Source of the DNA: JAJFFW01 sp965263375
Lineage (GTDB): Bacteria; Pseudomonadota; Alphaproteobacteria; Caulobacterales; Parvularculaceae
Reading direction: 5' to 3'
Length of the DNA stretch: 64,000 nt
NCBI GenBank assembly: GCA_965263375.1
Contig: OZ253669.1
Span: forward strand, 1,054,001-1,118,000
The notes under the pieces were generated by a model. It worked only from the letters and a program-made list of their open reading frames with translations. It searched no databases and was not told the origin of the DNA. Below, piece after piece: positions 15,587-25,028 of the stretch. A program made the position numbers and the translations under genes. How positions within the stretch are numbered: position 1 is the first letter of the stretch; every line of letters begins with the position of its first letter.

Positions 15587-17680
15587 TTACGCAACGCCCA
15601 AGATGGCTGGTTGTTCTGTCGGGTCAATTTCCTCGTAAGAGATAACAGAGTTGCGAACGCCTTTGGCGCTTAAAACGGCGCTTAAAAACCGCCGCCTTTT
15701 TGTGCTGGTGACAATTGCTGGGAAGACGCCAGTTGAAATCGCTTGGGAGATTTTTTCTTTCACCGCAGAAGCAAGCCTATTGAACTCTGTAGGAGAAAGG
15801 GAAACGTCTGACGTGCCGCCTTCGCCTTCACGCTCATTTTCTTGGAATAATTGTTCCCATTCTGGTGAGAGTTGGATGAGGGGTAATTTGCCTTCTTCGT
15901 CACGCAATTTAGAAACAAATTGATAGCCAATCCGTTGGCGAACATACTCTGAAATTTGCTCTGGTGAGTTAAGAACTGAGCGACCTTCTGAGATAGCCTC
16001 TAAGATTACAGATAGATTGCGGATTGAAATCCGTTCCTGTAGCAGCAATCTAAAGACAGACTGAACCAACTCGTGGGGTGTTTTATCGTTGATAAATTCG
16101 TCCAATATTTTACGGTTGGCTGTTGATCGCGCTTGATCTGAGGTTGCAACAAACTCATCCAAAATACGTTGCAGTGCGCGCCGGGTCATCAGGCGTGCGA
16201 AATTCCCTTTAATGACTTCAAGTAAGTGGGTGGCGGCGACTTCCGTCGGTTCAATAATAGGCAGACCAAGGGCCGCAGCTTCTTCTTGGTGCTCCGCAGG
16301 AATCCAGCGCGCAGGGGCGCCGTAAACTGGTTCTTTAACATCTTTACCAGGAATATGTAACGGCATATCTTCGCGGGTGAGGACAAGCACGCCGTTCGGA
16401 TCAAGGGTAGAACGCGCGACTTCAACCCCGTGAATACGGATTGAATATTCATTTAGTTGAAGGGCCGCATTATCCGTTAACCGGATTGCGGGTACGATAA
16501 ACCCAAATTCTGAAGCGACAAATTTTCGGATCTTTGTAATGCGGGTGTCTAAGCCAGCCTCTGCTTCCATCGCTATCGGAACAAGGTCTTGGGCGAATTC
16601 AACATTAATCTCATCAAGATCTAGAATATCCCCAAGAGATTCTTCAACGTTTTGTTCCTCTTGGGTGGCCGTCCGTTCCTGGGCTTCTTTTTCTGCTTTT
16701 ATTTGGTCCTGGCGTTGAAACGAGTAAAAAGCAAGAGCCCCAATGGCCAGTGCGCCAACCATAAACGGCAAAAACGGTAGACCAGGAACAAGCGCGAAGA
16801 TCGCAAGCATGCCGGCAACCGTGGAGAGCGCCGCAGGGTGATCGGTAAACTGATCGAGGATGGCTTTATCCGCTGACCCAGTCACGCCGCCTTTTGAAAG
16901 TAAAAGCGCAGCGGCGACTGAAATAATCACGGCTGGAATTTGTGATACCAATCCGTCGCCAACGGTTAGGATTGAATAGGTCTCAATCGCAGCGCCAAAA
17001 GACATATTGTGAACACCGATACCGATGGCGAGGCCCACAATAAGATTGAGTAGTGTGATCAATAGGCCCGCGACCGCATCGCCTTTCACAAATTTAGATG
17101 CGCCATCGAGGGAGCCGAAAAACGTTGTTTCTTCCTGTTCGACTTTGCGGCGTTCCTTGGCTTCTTCATGGCTGATGGCGCCAGCGGCGACGTCAGAGTC
17201 AATCGCAAGCTGTTTACCGGGCATGCCGTCCAAAGCGAAACGGGCGCCAACCTCCGCCATACGTCCCGCGCCTCTGGTGATAACAAGGAAGTTAACGAGC
17301 AGTAAAACGATGAAAACGACCATGCCTAAAAATACATTGCCGCCCATGATAAAGCTGGCAAAACCGGCGATAACGCCGCCTGCGGCGTCGGGCCCTGTGT
17401 GACCATTGCCAATGATCAGCTTGGTCGAAGAAACGTTCAGCGACAACCGTAATAAAAGAGAGCCGAGAAGAACCGTCGGAAAGGAAGAAAAATCAAGCGG
17501 GCGCTCAATAAATAAAACGGTCGTAAAAATCAAAATCGCAATCGTGAATGAGGCTGTCAGGCCGATATCGACAACCCACGCAGGCGCAGGCAGAACCATC
17601 ATAACAATCACCGCCATCAAAGCGATTGCCAGAAGAACCGTTGGTTGAAAAATATTTTTAGTATCAGCCTCTGGCATCAA
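15587..17680 (-). CDS. flhA: flagellar export gate protein FlhA
   Basis: A 697-aa protein. The N-terminal ~330 residues carry around eight membrane helices, including the conserved loop LAIDSDVAAGAISHEEAKERR (shared by all FlhA/SctV proteins). The cytoplasmic C-terminal ~350 residues form the nonameric ring that docks chaperone-substrate complexes. FlhA couples proton flow to protein export. The length is normal. The start overlaps the end of the upstream transglycosylase gene by 4 bases. Confidence 0.97.
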   Translation of the reverse strand: MMPEADTKNIFQPTVLLAIALMAVIVMMVLPAPAWVVDIGLTASFTIAILIFTTVLFIERPLDFSSFPTVLLGSLLLRLSLNVSSTKLIIGNGHTGPDAAGGVIAGFASFIMGGNVFLGMVVFIVLLLVNFLVITRGAGRMAEVGARFALDGMPGKQLAIDSDVAAGAISHEEAKERRKVEQEETTFFGSLDGASKFVKGDAVAGLLITLLNLIVGLAIGIGVHNMSFGAAIETYSILTVGDGLVSQIPAVIISVAAALLLSKGGVTGSADKAILDQFTDHPAALSTVAGMLAIFALVPGLPFLPFMVGALAIGALAFYSFQRQDQIKAEKEAQERTATQEEQNVEESLGDILDLDEINVEFAQDLVPIAMEAEAGLDTRITKIRKFVASEFGFIVPAIRLTDNAALQLNEYSIRIHGVEVARSTLDPNGVLVLTREDMPLHIPGKDVKEPVYGAPARWIPAEHQEEAAALGLPIIEPTEVAATHLLEVIKGNFARLMTRRALQRILDEFVATSDQARSTANRKILDEFINDKTPHELVQSVFRLLLQERISIRNLSVILEAISEGRSVLNSPEQISEYVRQRIGYQFVSKLRDEEGKLPLIQLSPEWEQLFQENEREGEGGTSDVSLSPTEFNRLASAVKEKISQAISTGVFPAIVTSTKRRRFLSAVLSAKGVRNSVISYEEIDPTEQPAILGVA

Positions 17681-18432
17681 CGCCCCTCCGGAATAATTTT
17701 TGTAAAGGAGGATTGTTCAAACATAGGGCCGCGATCAGAAAAGATTGCAAGGGAGACTGCGGCGCGCGGTGCGGCGTCCTCAGCATTGTTACCTGTAAAG
17801 ATGAGCGTTGCTTGCTCCGATAAATCGATTGCGCGCGCCGGTTCTTGCCCCGGATAGACGGTTGCAACTTGCGCGGCCGGAACGTTTTCTTTTGTCGGCT
17901 TCTTCGCCAAGGCGGCGTGGGCGCGCATTACCTTTTTGCGATAGCGATCGCCTTTCACTTTTTTACGGGAGTGATAAGCGCCGATGGCTTTTTGCCAAGA
18001 ACCCATTTGGCCATAGAGGTCTTTTAAAAAACGAGCCGCGTAATCAGCACTTATAGCCGGATCAAACATTGACGATGCATTCTTAAAAGCTTCGCCATGC
18101 CATTTTGTATTGATCTGGAAACAGCCAAGATCCATGGATTTTTTGCCCGCTTTTAGTTTTTGGTTAGCAAAGTTTTCGGCCGCGTCGCGGGTTTTAAACC
18201 AATGACCGCGGCCATCTAAGTTGATGGTCCACGGCCAGGCTTTCGCATCTTCAAGCTTTGTCTTGGTCGTTTCAACAATGGAGATTGCGGACAATACCCC
18301 AGCAGGCAAGCCATAGGTCTGCTCTGCGAAAGCCGCGGCTTTCGCACAGATGGCGGCGCCGTCATCAGCCCGTAAAGGAGAAGCCGCCAACAAAAAGGCG
18401 GTAAGAAGGATTATGCCGCAAGCGCGGATCAT
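17677..18432 (-). CDS. lytic transglycosylase-like protein in the flagellar operon
   Basis: A 251-aa protein with a signal peptide (residues ~1-22, LLTAFLLAASPLRA) and an SLT-type lysozyme-like domain. The probable catalytic Glu54 is in SAISIVETTK, followed by DLGCFQINTKWHG and WQKAIGAYHSRK. It would cleave peptidoglycan in the periplasm so the rod can pass. It lies between fliQ and flhA with 4-base spacing or overlap on each side. A flagellum-dedicated role is therefore likely, comparable to SltF of Rhodobacter. It complements the FlgJ in this window, which has no muramidase domain. Confidence 0.85.
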   Translation of the reverse strand: MIRACGIILLTAFLLAASPLRADDGAAICAKAAAFAEQTYGLPAGVLSAISIVETTKTKLEDAKAWPWTINLDGRGHWFKTRDAAENFANQKLKAGKKSMDLGCFQINTKWHGEAFKNASSMFDPAISADYAARFLKDLYGQMGSWQKAIGAYHSRKKVKGDRYRKKVMRAHAALAKKPTKENVPAAQVATVYPGQEPARAIDLSEQATLIFTGNNAEDAAPRAAVSLAIFSDRGPMFEQSSFTKIIPEGR

Positions 18433-18435
18433 GGT

Positions 18436-18702
18436 TTAGTTCCCTGAAATAACGCTAATCACCCGTTGATCAAAAAGGGTCACCATTGCGCGTGAAGCGG
18501 GACCCATAGACAGGATCAGGGCGAGGAGTATGCCGATTAATTTAGGGACGAATGTTAACGTTAATTCTTGAACAGAGGTTAACGCTTGCAATAAACCGAT
18601 GACAACACCGATAACCAATGCCGTCATTAAAGCAGGAGTGGCAATCCACACGCCTGCCCATAAAAACTCTCGCAAAAGGTCGATAACTTCTGTTTCACTC
18701 AT
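18436..18702 (-). CDS. fliQ: flagellar export channel protein FliQ
   Basis: An 88-aa protein with two membrane hairpin segments and the family motif LQALTSVQELTLTFVPKL. It is one of the FliPQR channel subunits. The length is exactly that expected. It follows fliE after 12 bases and precedes the transglycosylase gene by 3 bases. Confidence 0.95.
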   Translation of the reverse strand: MSETEVIDLLREFLWAGVWIATPALMTALVIGVVIGLLQALTSVQELTLTFVPKLIGILLALILSMGPASRAMVTLFDQRVISVISGN

Positions 18703-18714
18703 GTAAATTCTTCT

Positions 18715-19029
18715 TTAGATCGGCATGCGTAGTAGTTCTTGATAGGCTTCTACGACGCGGTTGCGAAGGGTGACGGCTGTTTCTACGGCCACCTCAGCGG
18801 AAGCCAGCGCCTCCACCACGGAGTGGGGGTCCGCTTTACCCGCCATAAAGTCGGCTGATGCTTTTTCGCCGCCGGCGACCGCTTCACCCATTTGCTTGAC
18901 CATTTTGGTCGCGGCTTCAAAACCGTCTTTGCTGCCGCCGTCTGCATTTGCGGGCGCTTTTGCTTCAGGGCGAAGGGTTTTTTGAGCGGTTCCGTAAGCT
19001 TGGGCGGCGTTAAATGCTTTAATATCCAT
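18715..19029 (-). CDS. fliE: flagellar MS-ring/rod junction protein FliE
   Basis: A 104-aa protein ending in the FliE signature VVEALASAEVAVETAVTLRNRVVEAYQELLRMPI. FliE connects the MS ring to the proximal rod and is exported first. It lies in the common flgB-flgC-fliE order, 11 bases after flgC. Confidence 0.94.
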   Translation of the reverse strand: MDIKAFNAAQAYGTAQKTLRPEAKAPANADGGSKDGFEAATKMVKQMGEAVAGGEKASADFMAGKADPHSVVEALASAEVAVETAVTLRNRVVEAYQELLRMPI

Positions 19030-19040
19030 TGTTCAATTCC

Positions 19041-19436
19041 TCACCGCTTTAATAGGTCGAGCAAGCTGGCGTACATTTGTTTGGCTTGTTTGAAGGTCGC
19101 AAGGTTTGCTTCATAAGACCGGCTTGCCTCGCGTCCATCAGCCATTTGCATCATTAGGTTTACATTTGATAGCTCGACATAGCCATTTTCATCGGCAAGC
19201 GGATGGGCGGGGTCATACTTATTTTCTAACGGTGTTTGTTGATCCAGCTCGATTTTACCGACTTGGACGCGGTTAGCGTCCGCGGAACGGTCGTAGACAT
19301 TGTCGAATGTCAGTGTTTTGCCGCGATAACCTGGTGTGTCGGCGTTGGCGACATTTTCGCTGACGACGCGTAGGCGAAAACTCTGCGCGTTCATGGCGCT
19401 GGTAGCCGCCGTCATCGCTTTTAAAAAAGAGTTCAC
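19041..19436 (-). CDS. flgC: flagellar proximal rod protein FlgC
   Basis: A 131-aa rod protein. The N-terminal rod motif SFRLRVVSENVANADTPGYRGK and the C-terminal SYEANLATFKQAKQMYASLLDLLKR are diagnostic. It assembles on FlgB in the proximal rod in the periplasm. It is second in the flgBC-fliE-fliQ unit. Confidence 0.95.
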   Translation of the reverse strand: MNSFLKAMTAATSAMNAQSFRLRVVSENVANADTPGYRGKTLTFDNVYDRSADANRVQVGKIELDQQTPLENKYDPAHPLADENGYVELSNVNLMMQMADGREASRSYEANLATFKQAKQMYASLLDLLKR

Positions 19437-19477
19437 CTTTATGTTCCTTTCCTAGCTCGCGCTGGCGAGCGTACGCG

Positions 19478-19864
19478 TTACAAGTTTCGTCCTAAACTCA
19501 TCCGTAAAATATCGAGCGCCTTTTTGTAGATTGTTGTGGCGGCGTCATGGTCGGCTTGGGCCTTAACGCTGCGTGTGATTTGATCTTCAATGGATACGTT
19601 GTTGCCATTGGGCGAGTGCGCGCCGTCGCTCGCCATCTCATAGGCGCGCCACTGCATGTTATGGCTTGGGTTTAGTGCGCCGCTTGCCATTCCTGTTCCG
19701 CTTTTGACTTGACGCATGTAGGCTGTTTCAAAAGACTCAAGATCTTTTGCTTTATAATTGCGCGTGTCGGCATTCGCGATATTTTCTGAAATAACGCGGT
19801 GACGTTCAGCAGAGTGGCGGCTCAGCGCTGACGCCATATTGAATATTTTAATGTCATCGAGCAT
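19478..19864 (-). CDS. flgB: flagellar proximal rod protein FlgB
   Basis: A 128-aa rod protein with the family N-terminus HRVISENIANADTRNYKAKD and the short C-terminal helix AATTIYKKALDILRMSLGRNL. It is the first gene of the long leftward unit running to fliJ. Its start is only 31 bases from the divergent fliI start, so both promoters overlap in a very small space. I see no consensus there. Confidence 0.94.
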   Translation of the reverse strand: MLDDIKIFNMASALSRHSAERHRVISENIANADTRNYKAKDLESFETAYMRQVKSGTGMASGALNPSHNMQWRAYEMASDGAHSPNGNNVSIEDQITRSVKAQADHDAATTIYKKALDILRMSLGRNL

Positions 19865-19895
19865 ATTTTCGACATCTCGTTAACAATTACACAGT

Positions 19896-21275
19896 ATGTC
19901 AATAATATCCAAAGCTGAACATTCGCTTAACAATTTGAGGCGCCCCATTTACCAACCGGCAACATACTCCCCGACGATTGATCCTGAAACGCTAAGCCCA
20001 ATAAAGGTATGGGGCCGCATTAGCGCGATTGACGGCGGCGTTATGCGCGTTAAGGGCCTTAATGGCTTTGCGCGAATTGGTGATGAAATTGCGTTGGCGC
20101 CAAACGGAAAAGCAGCCGGAGAGATCATCGCCGTAGATGGTGATGAAAGCTTAATCATGCCTAATATTCCGTTAACGGGTATTGCAACTGGTGCGCGTGC
20201 GTACATAAAAAAAGACCATGGCGTGCGGCCATGCATCGGTTGGCTTGGGCGAGTGCTGAATTGTAATGGTCAAGATTTCGCTGGCGGCGCGACGCCGCAA
20301 GGCGAAGAGGAGCGTAGCCTGGTTGCCCAGCCGCCTTCCCCCAGCGAGCGTCGGCGGTTGGGTGCACGCGTTGATAGTGGGTTAGCGGTCTTTGACACTT
20401 TTCTTCCCCTGTGTAAGGGGCAACGCGTTGGTCTTTTTGCGGGGTCGGGCGTGGGTAAATCATCGTTGCTTGCCGCTCTGGCTAAAGGTGTTGATGCGGA
20501 TATTGTCGTGGTTGCATTGATCGGCGAACGCAGCCGTGAGGTGAGGGAGTTTGTAGAGGAAACTCTTGGCGAAGAAGGCATGAAGCGTTCCGTTGTTATT
20601 GCCGCAACCTGTGATGATCCTGCTCCTTCAAAACGCCGTGCAGCATTGCTCGCCCTGACGACAGCGGAATATTTCCGTGATCAAGGGCTGCATGTATTGT
20701 TGCTTTTTGATTCAATTACGCGCTTTGCGGATGCTCACCGAGAGATTGCTTTGACAAGCGGCGAGACACCGTCTTTGAGAGCCTATCCGCCATCAACAAC
20801 AAGGGCGATTTCAGCGCTTGCGGAACGCGCCGGCGCTGGCGGCGGCGCCATGGGCGATATTACAGCCGTTTTTAGCGTGCTTGTGGCCGGTTCAGATATG
20901 GAGGAACCGGTCGCGGATATGGTGCGCGGGATTTTAGATGGTCATGTCGTTCTCGATCGCGCCATCGCAGAGCGCGGACGGTTTCCCGCGATCGATGTGC
21001 GGCGCAGTGTTTCACGCTCTCTACCTAAAGCGGCGAGCGAAGAGGAGAATGCCTTGCTTGCCGCGGGAAGGCGCTTGATCGCTGCTTATGAAGAAGCGGC
21101 GCCAATGATTCAAACAGGGTTATATGCAGCCGGTTCTGATCCGATCATTGATCAGGCGATAAGGCTGTGGCCTTCGTTAGACAGCTTCGTGAGCGCCAAT
21201 TCTGCATCGTGTACGGAAAGCTATGAGATGTTGGACGCGATTTTAACGCAAAACGCTCAACCAGAAGGCGCCTAA
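19896..21275 (+). CDS. fliI: flagellum-specific ATPase FliI
   Basis: A 459-aa F1-beta-like ATPase that forms the hexamer energising flagellar export with FliH and FliJ. The Walker A motif is at ~183-190 (GSGVGKSS), the Walker B at ~265-275 (LHVLLLFDSITRFADAHRE). The flagellar/T3SS signature GETPSLRAYPPS is present. No clear ribosome site precedes ATG 19896, and the space to flgB is only 31 bases. It stands alone on the plus strand between leftward units. Confidence 0.96.
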   Translation: MSIISKAEHSLNNLRRPIYQPATYSPTIDPETLSPIKVWGRISAIDGGVMRVKGLNGFARIGDEIALAPNGKAAGEIIAVDGDESLIMPNIPLTGIATGARAYIKKDHGVRPCIGWLGRVLNCNGQDFAGGATPQGEEERSLVAQPPSPSERRRLGARVDSGLAVFDTFLPLCKGQRVGLFAGSGVGKSSLLAALAKGVDADIVVVALIGERSREVREFVEETLGEEGMKRSVVIAATCDDPAPSKRRAALLALTTAEYFRDQGLHVLLLFDSITRFADAHREIALTSGETPSLRAYPPSTTRAISALAERAGAGGGAMGDITAVFSVLVAGSDMEEPVADMVRGILDGHVVLDRAIAERGRFPAIDVRRSVSRSLPKAASEEENALLAAGRRLIAAYEEAAPMIQTGLYAAGSDPIIDQAIRLWPSLDSFVSANSASCTESYEMLDAILTQNAQPEGA

Positions 21276-21304
21276 AGATAAGGCAAACGCTGGGAAAACA
21301 GTAC

Positions 21305-22147
21305 TTAGGCTTGGGACAATAGAAAATTCGCCGCGCCGCCGCCGGTAAGTGGGCTTGATTGCAATAATGTCAAGGCGCCAAGACCGGGGGTGAGGGCGGA
21401 GGGACCGTTTTCAGCCTGGCGGAATAAGAAAAACCGCCGGATCATTGTTTCAATATTTTCAGGGTCTTCAAGCGCTTTAACAGTACTCTCGCCAAAGAGC
21501 GACTGAGCTTTTTCCTGGAAGATCTCATTTTGCCGGTCGAGATCTAATGCGGCGACGCTATCAGGAATGCCTAGGGCTGTCGCCACAAGGGTTCTTAAGG
21601 GCAGTTGCCCCATCACTTGAAACCAGCCAGAACGTTCGGCAGTACTTGATGTGGCAATATCACCAATTTGTCGCTTAAAGTTTAGCGCTAAGCGCATGTC
21701 TTCATCTACATTGCCAATCGCCGTCTCAAATTCTAGTGTTTTGTAACGCGCGATAACGTCTTCACGAAACGATTCAAGAAGCACATTCGTGCCCTGAGAA
21801 ACATCTCCATATCCAAAGGCCGACGCAAAATCGCGAAACCGCTGATCAGCAATCCGGTTTGCGAATGCATCAGACGATTGCGTGCCTTCTTCTAGGATTT
21901 TTTGAATGTAAGCGCGTTTATTAATTTCATCCCCAAGGCCATAGGCTTTTAGGGCGACATCAAGTAATCGGCGATCATTGACAAGTACTTCGGCGGTTGT
22001 AGCGTTTTCAATATTTTCACGAAAATATTGCGCTTCGCGAGCAAGAAGAGGGGAGCCTTCAAATGCTTCGCGCTGGCGGTCACCGGTCGCCTCCAAGATG
22101 CGCCATCCGCCATACCCCCCGACACCGATGATTGGTTGAAAGAACAT
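21305..22147 (-). CDS. DUF1217-family flagellar protein
   Basis: A 280-aa protein whose residues ~15-150 match DUF1217. The visible pattern is FRENIENATTAEVLVNDRRLLDVALKAYGL, then FANRIADQRFRDFASAFGYGD, a domain found in alphaproteobacterial flagellar loci. The N-terminus has a short glycine-rich stretch (IIGVGGYGGW). The exact role is unknown. It follows flbT with a 1-base overlap, so it is the third gene of flaF-flbT-DUF1217, a context pointing to filament production. Confidence 0.8.
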   Translation of the reverse strand: MFFQPIIGVGGYGGWRILEATGDRQREAFEGSPLLAREAQYFRENIENATTAEVLVNDRRLLDVALKAYGLGDEINKRAYIQKILEEGTQSSDAFANRIADQRFRDFASAFGYGDVSQGTNVLLESFREDVIARYKTLEFETAIGNVDEDMRLALNFKRQIGDIATSSTAERSGWFQVMGQLPLRTLVATALGIPDSVAALDLDRQNEIFQEKAQSLFGESTVKALEDPENIETMIRRFFLFRQAENGPSALTPGLGALTLLQSSPLTGGGAANFLLSQA

Positions 22148-22596
22148 TATGCTTCTTTCTGATCGCCCTCAAAAAGGCTATTGATGCTGGCGACGCTAAG
22201 TAATGCCGCCTCGTGCGGTGTTACGCGAAGAAGGCTGCGCATGACATGGTAAAATCGTTTTTCCTCAGCGTGGGTTAAAGCCTGTTCGATTTCTTGTTTG
22301 CAATCGCTTTCCTCGCCAAAGGCTTCGTTCAGCGCATTTAAGCCGTCAACCAACTGACTTTTTGCTTCATCTGGATTGGCTTCGCCGACGACAGCAAGCT
22401 GAGCAATATAGTAAAGCCGCTTGGCTGGGGTATTGGCTTCATCAGGGTGGATTGCATCACGAAAGCGTAATATATTTGCGTTTTCGCTGCGAATACGCAG
22501 GCGCGTACGGCGGTCGCCATTTTCCATAACGACTCCATTGACGAGAAATTTCTCGTTTGGGCGTAGTCGTAGAATTAAACCGCCTTTATCGTCCAT
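22147..22596 (-). CDS. flbT: flagellin translation regulator FlbT
   Basis: A 149-aa protein with the FlbT pattern: GLILRLRPNEKFLVNGVVMENGDRR, then LRFRDAIHPDEANTPAKRLYYIAQ. In Caulobacter FlbT binds the 5' leader of flagellin mRNA and holds back its translation until the hook is done. It overlaps flaF and the DUF1217 gene by one base each. Confidence 0.95.
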   Translation of the reverse strand: MDDKGGLILRLRPNEKFLVNGVVMENGDRRTRLRIRSENANILRFRDAIHPDEANTPAKRLYYIAQLAVVGEANPDEAKSQLVDGLNALNEAFGEESDCKQEIEQALTHAEEKRFYHVMRSLLRVTPHEAALLSVASINSLFEGDQKEA

Positions 22597-22982
22597 TATT
22601 GCGACCTTTTTTCCGTTTGCGGATTGCCTTTCAGGCCCTGCATTACGGTCAAATTAATATCAATGAGTGGGTCGAGATCAGCTTCGCCAGCAAGCACCTT
22701 GTTGCTATGTTGGCGGGTGAATTCGGAAAGGTAAAATAATTTTGAACGCAGCTCCGCCGGTAAGCCATTGCCTTCGAGGGCGACATCTGCCGCGATAATC
22801 GTCCACATACGCATATTGCGATGGATCGCAGCGGCGAGCTTTGGGAATTCTGTCTTATCAAAGCTTTTGGCTTGTGAAAGTTCTCGCGTTACTCGGGAAA
22901 AAACTTGGTACTCAACGCCGCGCGGCGACGCTGTTGTTTGTGATGCGCTTGCATATCCGTTAGCCGCAAGAACCGATTCCAT
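22596..22982 (-). CDS. flaF: flagellin synthesis regulator FlaF
   Basis: A 128-aa protein of the FlaF family: it starts near GYASASQTTASPRGVEYQVFSRVTREL and contains the conserved core ELRSKLFYLSEFTRQHSNKVL. FlaF is needed for flagellin production or secretion and works opposite to FlbT. It is first in the flaF-flbT-DUF1217 unit, just downstream of the flagellin terminator. Confidence 0.95.
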   Translation of the reverse strand: MESVLAANGYASASQTTASPRGVEYQVFSRVTRELSQAKSFDKTEFPKLAAAIHRNMRMWTIIAADVALEGNGLPAELRSKLFYLSEFTRQHSNKVLAGEADLDPLIDINLTVMQGLKGNPQTEKRSQ

Positions 22983-23020
22983 TTTACGCCTTTTAATTCT
23001 TCGTCTTTGTAATTTTTAGT

Positions 23021-23054
23021 TAAAAAAGAGGGGGCGGACGTTGCCGCCCCCTCT
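23021..23054 (-). terminator. strong rho-independent terminator of the flagellin gene
   Basis: On the minus strand AGAGGGGGCGG and CCGCCCCCTCT form a perfect 11-bp stem around a 6-base loop, followed by T residues (complement of 23021-23026). It starts 13 bases after the flagellin stop and separates it from flaF. Confidence 0.95.
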
Positions 23055-23067
23055 AAATACCGTTCTA

Positions 23068-24270
23068 TTAACGGAAGAGACCAAGAAGCGACTGAGGCTG
23101 CTGGTTCGCGATGGAAAGCGCCTGAACGCCAAGCTGTTGCTGAACCTGCAAAGACTGCAAGCGAGCAGAAGCTTCTTCCATGTCTGCGTCCGTTAGGGCG
23201 CCGATACCAGTTTTCAATGCGTCCATCAGATTAGTGACGAACTCACTTTGAATATCGATCCGCTTACCAGCAGAACCGAACTGCGCAGCAGCGTCGATAC
23301 CTGTTTGGATCATTGTTTCGATATTCGCCAAAGCAGCATCACGGTCAGCAACCGTAGATGTCGCACTAACGTCCAGGCCTGTCAAAAGGCCAAGACCGCC
23401 GCCTGATGTACCACCTGTACCTTCAGTAACCGTCAACGGGATGTTGTCGACACCAGAGGAGTTGGCGACAGAAAGCGTTGCGGCGCCAGCGTCTGGGTCA
23501 ACAGCTGTACCGTAAGTCGCGCTGATACCGTTGATGCCAGCGGAGTTGATTTGGTCAGCAAGGTTGCGAACCGCGTCGTTGATGGTTGAGTTGCCGTCAG
23601 ATATAAACTCAAACGTATCTGAACCAACTGTCAATTGAACACCGTCCCCATCTGCCAAAGCGCCAGTTGTGGTGAGTGTGAAAGACTGAGATGCACCGTT
23701 ATCAACATCAGCCGCACTAACAGCAACTGCTAAGTTAGCGCCGTCACCAGCCGCAAATGTACCGCCGGTTGTGCTCAAGTTTGATTTCGTAACTGTGATA
23801 CTAGAAGGCGTCACGTTTGCACCAGAACGGTCAAGAGACGACAAAATGTCGATAGAACCATCAGAGTCAATTAGGTTCAAGCCGTTGAACTGAGCAGCGT
23901 TAACGATCGAACCGATCTGATCACGAAGGTTTACGATATCTGTTTGGATCTTGTCACGGTCAACGTTGTCTTCTTGCGCAGCAACAACTAGACCTTTAAT
24001 TTCCGTCAACAGACCAGTTACTTGTTCTGAAGCTGTCCGAGCAACAGCAACAGTAGAAGAACCAAGGCTGAGTGATTCAGAAATAGATTTAAAACCTTCA
24101 ACGTCTGATTCCATGACTGTGGAAACAGCCCAGATAGCAGCGTTGTCACGCGCACTGGCGACGCTTTTACCTGTTGAAATTTCAGACTGAGTTGTTGCTA
24201 GATTTTTGTTGATAGAACGCAATGTGTTAAGTGCCACCATTGCGCTTTCGTTTGTAAGGATACTCGTCAT
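23068..24270 (-). CDS. flagellin
   Basis: A 400-aa filament protein. The conserved N-terminal D0/D1 region (MTSILTNESAMVALNTLRSINKN) and C-terminal D1/D0 region (LQVQQQLGVQALSIANQQPQSLLGLFR) flank a variable, Ser/Thr/Gly/Asp-rich middle (~residues 150-290) exposed on the filament. The frame extends 44 codons upstream of ATG 24270, but that part is basic and unlike any flagellin. ATG 24270 has an AGGA box about 9 bases upstream. The gene appears monocistronic and is the only flagellin in the window. FlbT may regulate it through the leader. Confidence 0.96.
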   Translation of the reverse strand: MTSILTNESAMVALNTLRSINKNLATTQSEISTGKSVASARDNAAIWAVSTVMESDVEGFKSISESLSLGSSTVAVARTASEQVTGLLTEIKGLVVAAQEDNVDRDKIQTDIVNLRDQIGSIVNAAQFNGLNLIDSDGSIDILSSLDRSGANVTPSSITVTKSNLSTTGGTFAAGDGANLAVAVSAADVDNGASQSFTLTTTGALADGDGVQLTVGSDTFEFISDGNSTINDAVRNLADQINSAGINGISATYGTAVDPDAGAATLSVANSSGVDNIPLTVTEGTGGTSGGGLGLLTGLDVSATSTVADRDAALANIETMIQTGIDAAAQFGSAGKRIDIQSEFVTNLMDALKTGIGALTDADMEEASARLQSLQVQQQLGVQALSIANQQPQSLLGLFR

Positions 24271-24641
24271 TGATATAGTCCTACTTTGTGCGTCATCTTT
24301 CGACGCTGGGTCAACGCCCGGAACCGGCTTTTGCCGTGCTTTCCGAATTTTCAGCGTCATTCTAACGCGATGGACCGCTTTCTGCGTATCCATAACGGCC
24401 AACTTGGGCCGTGGCGAAACATTATGGCGGGGAGGATAATTTTCCGTTAAATGAATGCGTTACGTATAAAGACTTGATGAAAATATTTGATGAATAACCT
24501 AGTGAAACTAGTCTCAGACGCCGCTATAGTTTCTATTAATATCAATGATTTAAAAGGTTATTTTTAACGCGTGCTTAGCGTTGCTAGTTGATGCTTAGTC
24601 AAGTTAAAAAGAATTTTTAAATAAGGTTTATAAAGAGTGTA
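24271..24641. other. flagellin upstream region
   Basis: This 371-bp gap between the FlgN-like gene and flagellin must hold the flagellin promoter and a long leader, the natural target of FlbT. I searched for a sigma-54 -24/-12 (GG-N10-GC) and a sigma-28 pattern and found no good match. The part nearest flagellin remains open in frame with it, which may simply reflect the leader. Confidence 0.4.
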
Positions 24642-25028
24642 TTAAGCGATTTTACAGCGTGATACGCCCGCGTTTGGCATCATTAGCTTGTCGCCCGTTT
24701 GGCCATAAACCCCGACATTGCGTTGCTTGTTTAATAAATCGTGAATGCGAGAGTGCGCTTGAGAGGCGCCTGTTTTAGCTGCTTCCAGCAAGTCTTCATT
24801 TTCTTTGGCAAGCCTTACAAGAGATGACAGTGACTTTCGATAAATTGAAGCTTTCTTAGCAATTTGTTTGTCGACCAATAAGCGGTCTAACCGTTCGCTT
24901 AAGGATTGCTTCATCTCAATTAATGAACTTAAATCTTCATAGCGGCCAGCAATAAGACGTTTTTTTTCTTCTTTTAAAATTTTAGTCAATTGAGAGATGA
25001 CAGTGTTCAGCTCTTGCTCATTCGCCAT
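24642..25028 (-). CDS. FlgN-like flagellar chaperone (tentative)
   Basis: A 128-aa, mainly helical, charged protein (ELNTVISQLTKILKEEKKRLIAGRYEDLSSLIEMKQSLSERLD). Its size and heptad character resemble FlgN, the chaperone for the hook-filament junction proteins FlgK and FlgL. It starts inside the end of the flgJ-like gene (11-base overlap), so the two form one unit. The assignment is by shape and context only. Confidence 0.5.
   Translation of the reverse strand: MANEQELNTVISQLTKILKEEKKRLIAGRYEDLSSLIEMKQSLSERLDRLLVDKQIAKKASIYRKSLSSLVRLAKENEDLLEAAKTGASQAHSRIHDLLNKQRNVGVYGQTGDKLMMPNAGVSRCKIA

Noticed and set aside
24271..24402. 44-codon upstream extension of the flagellin frame
   Set aside because: It is basic and unlike any flagellin; ATG 24270 has a ribosome site and starts the conserved N-terminus.
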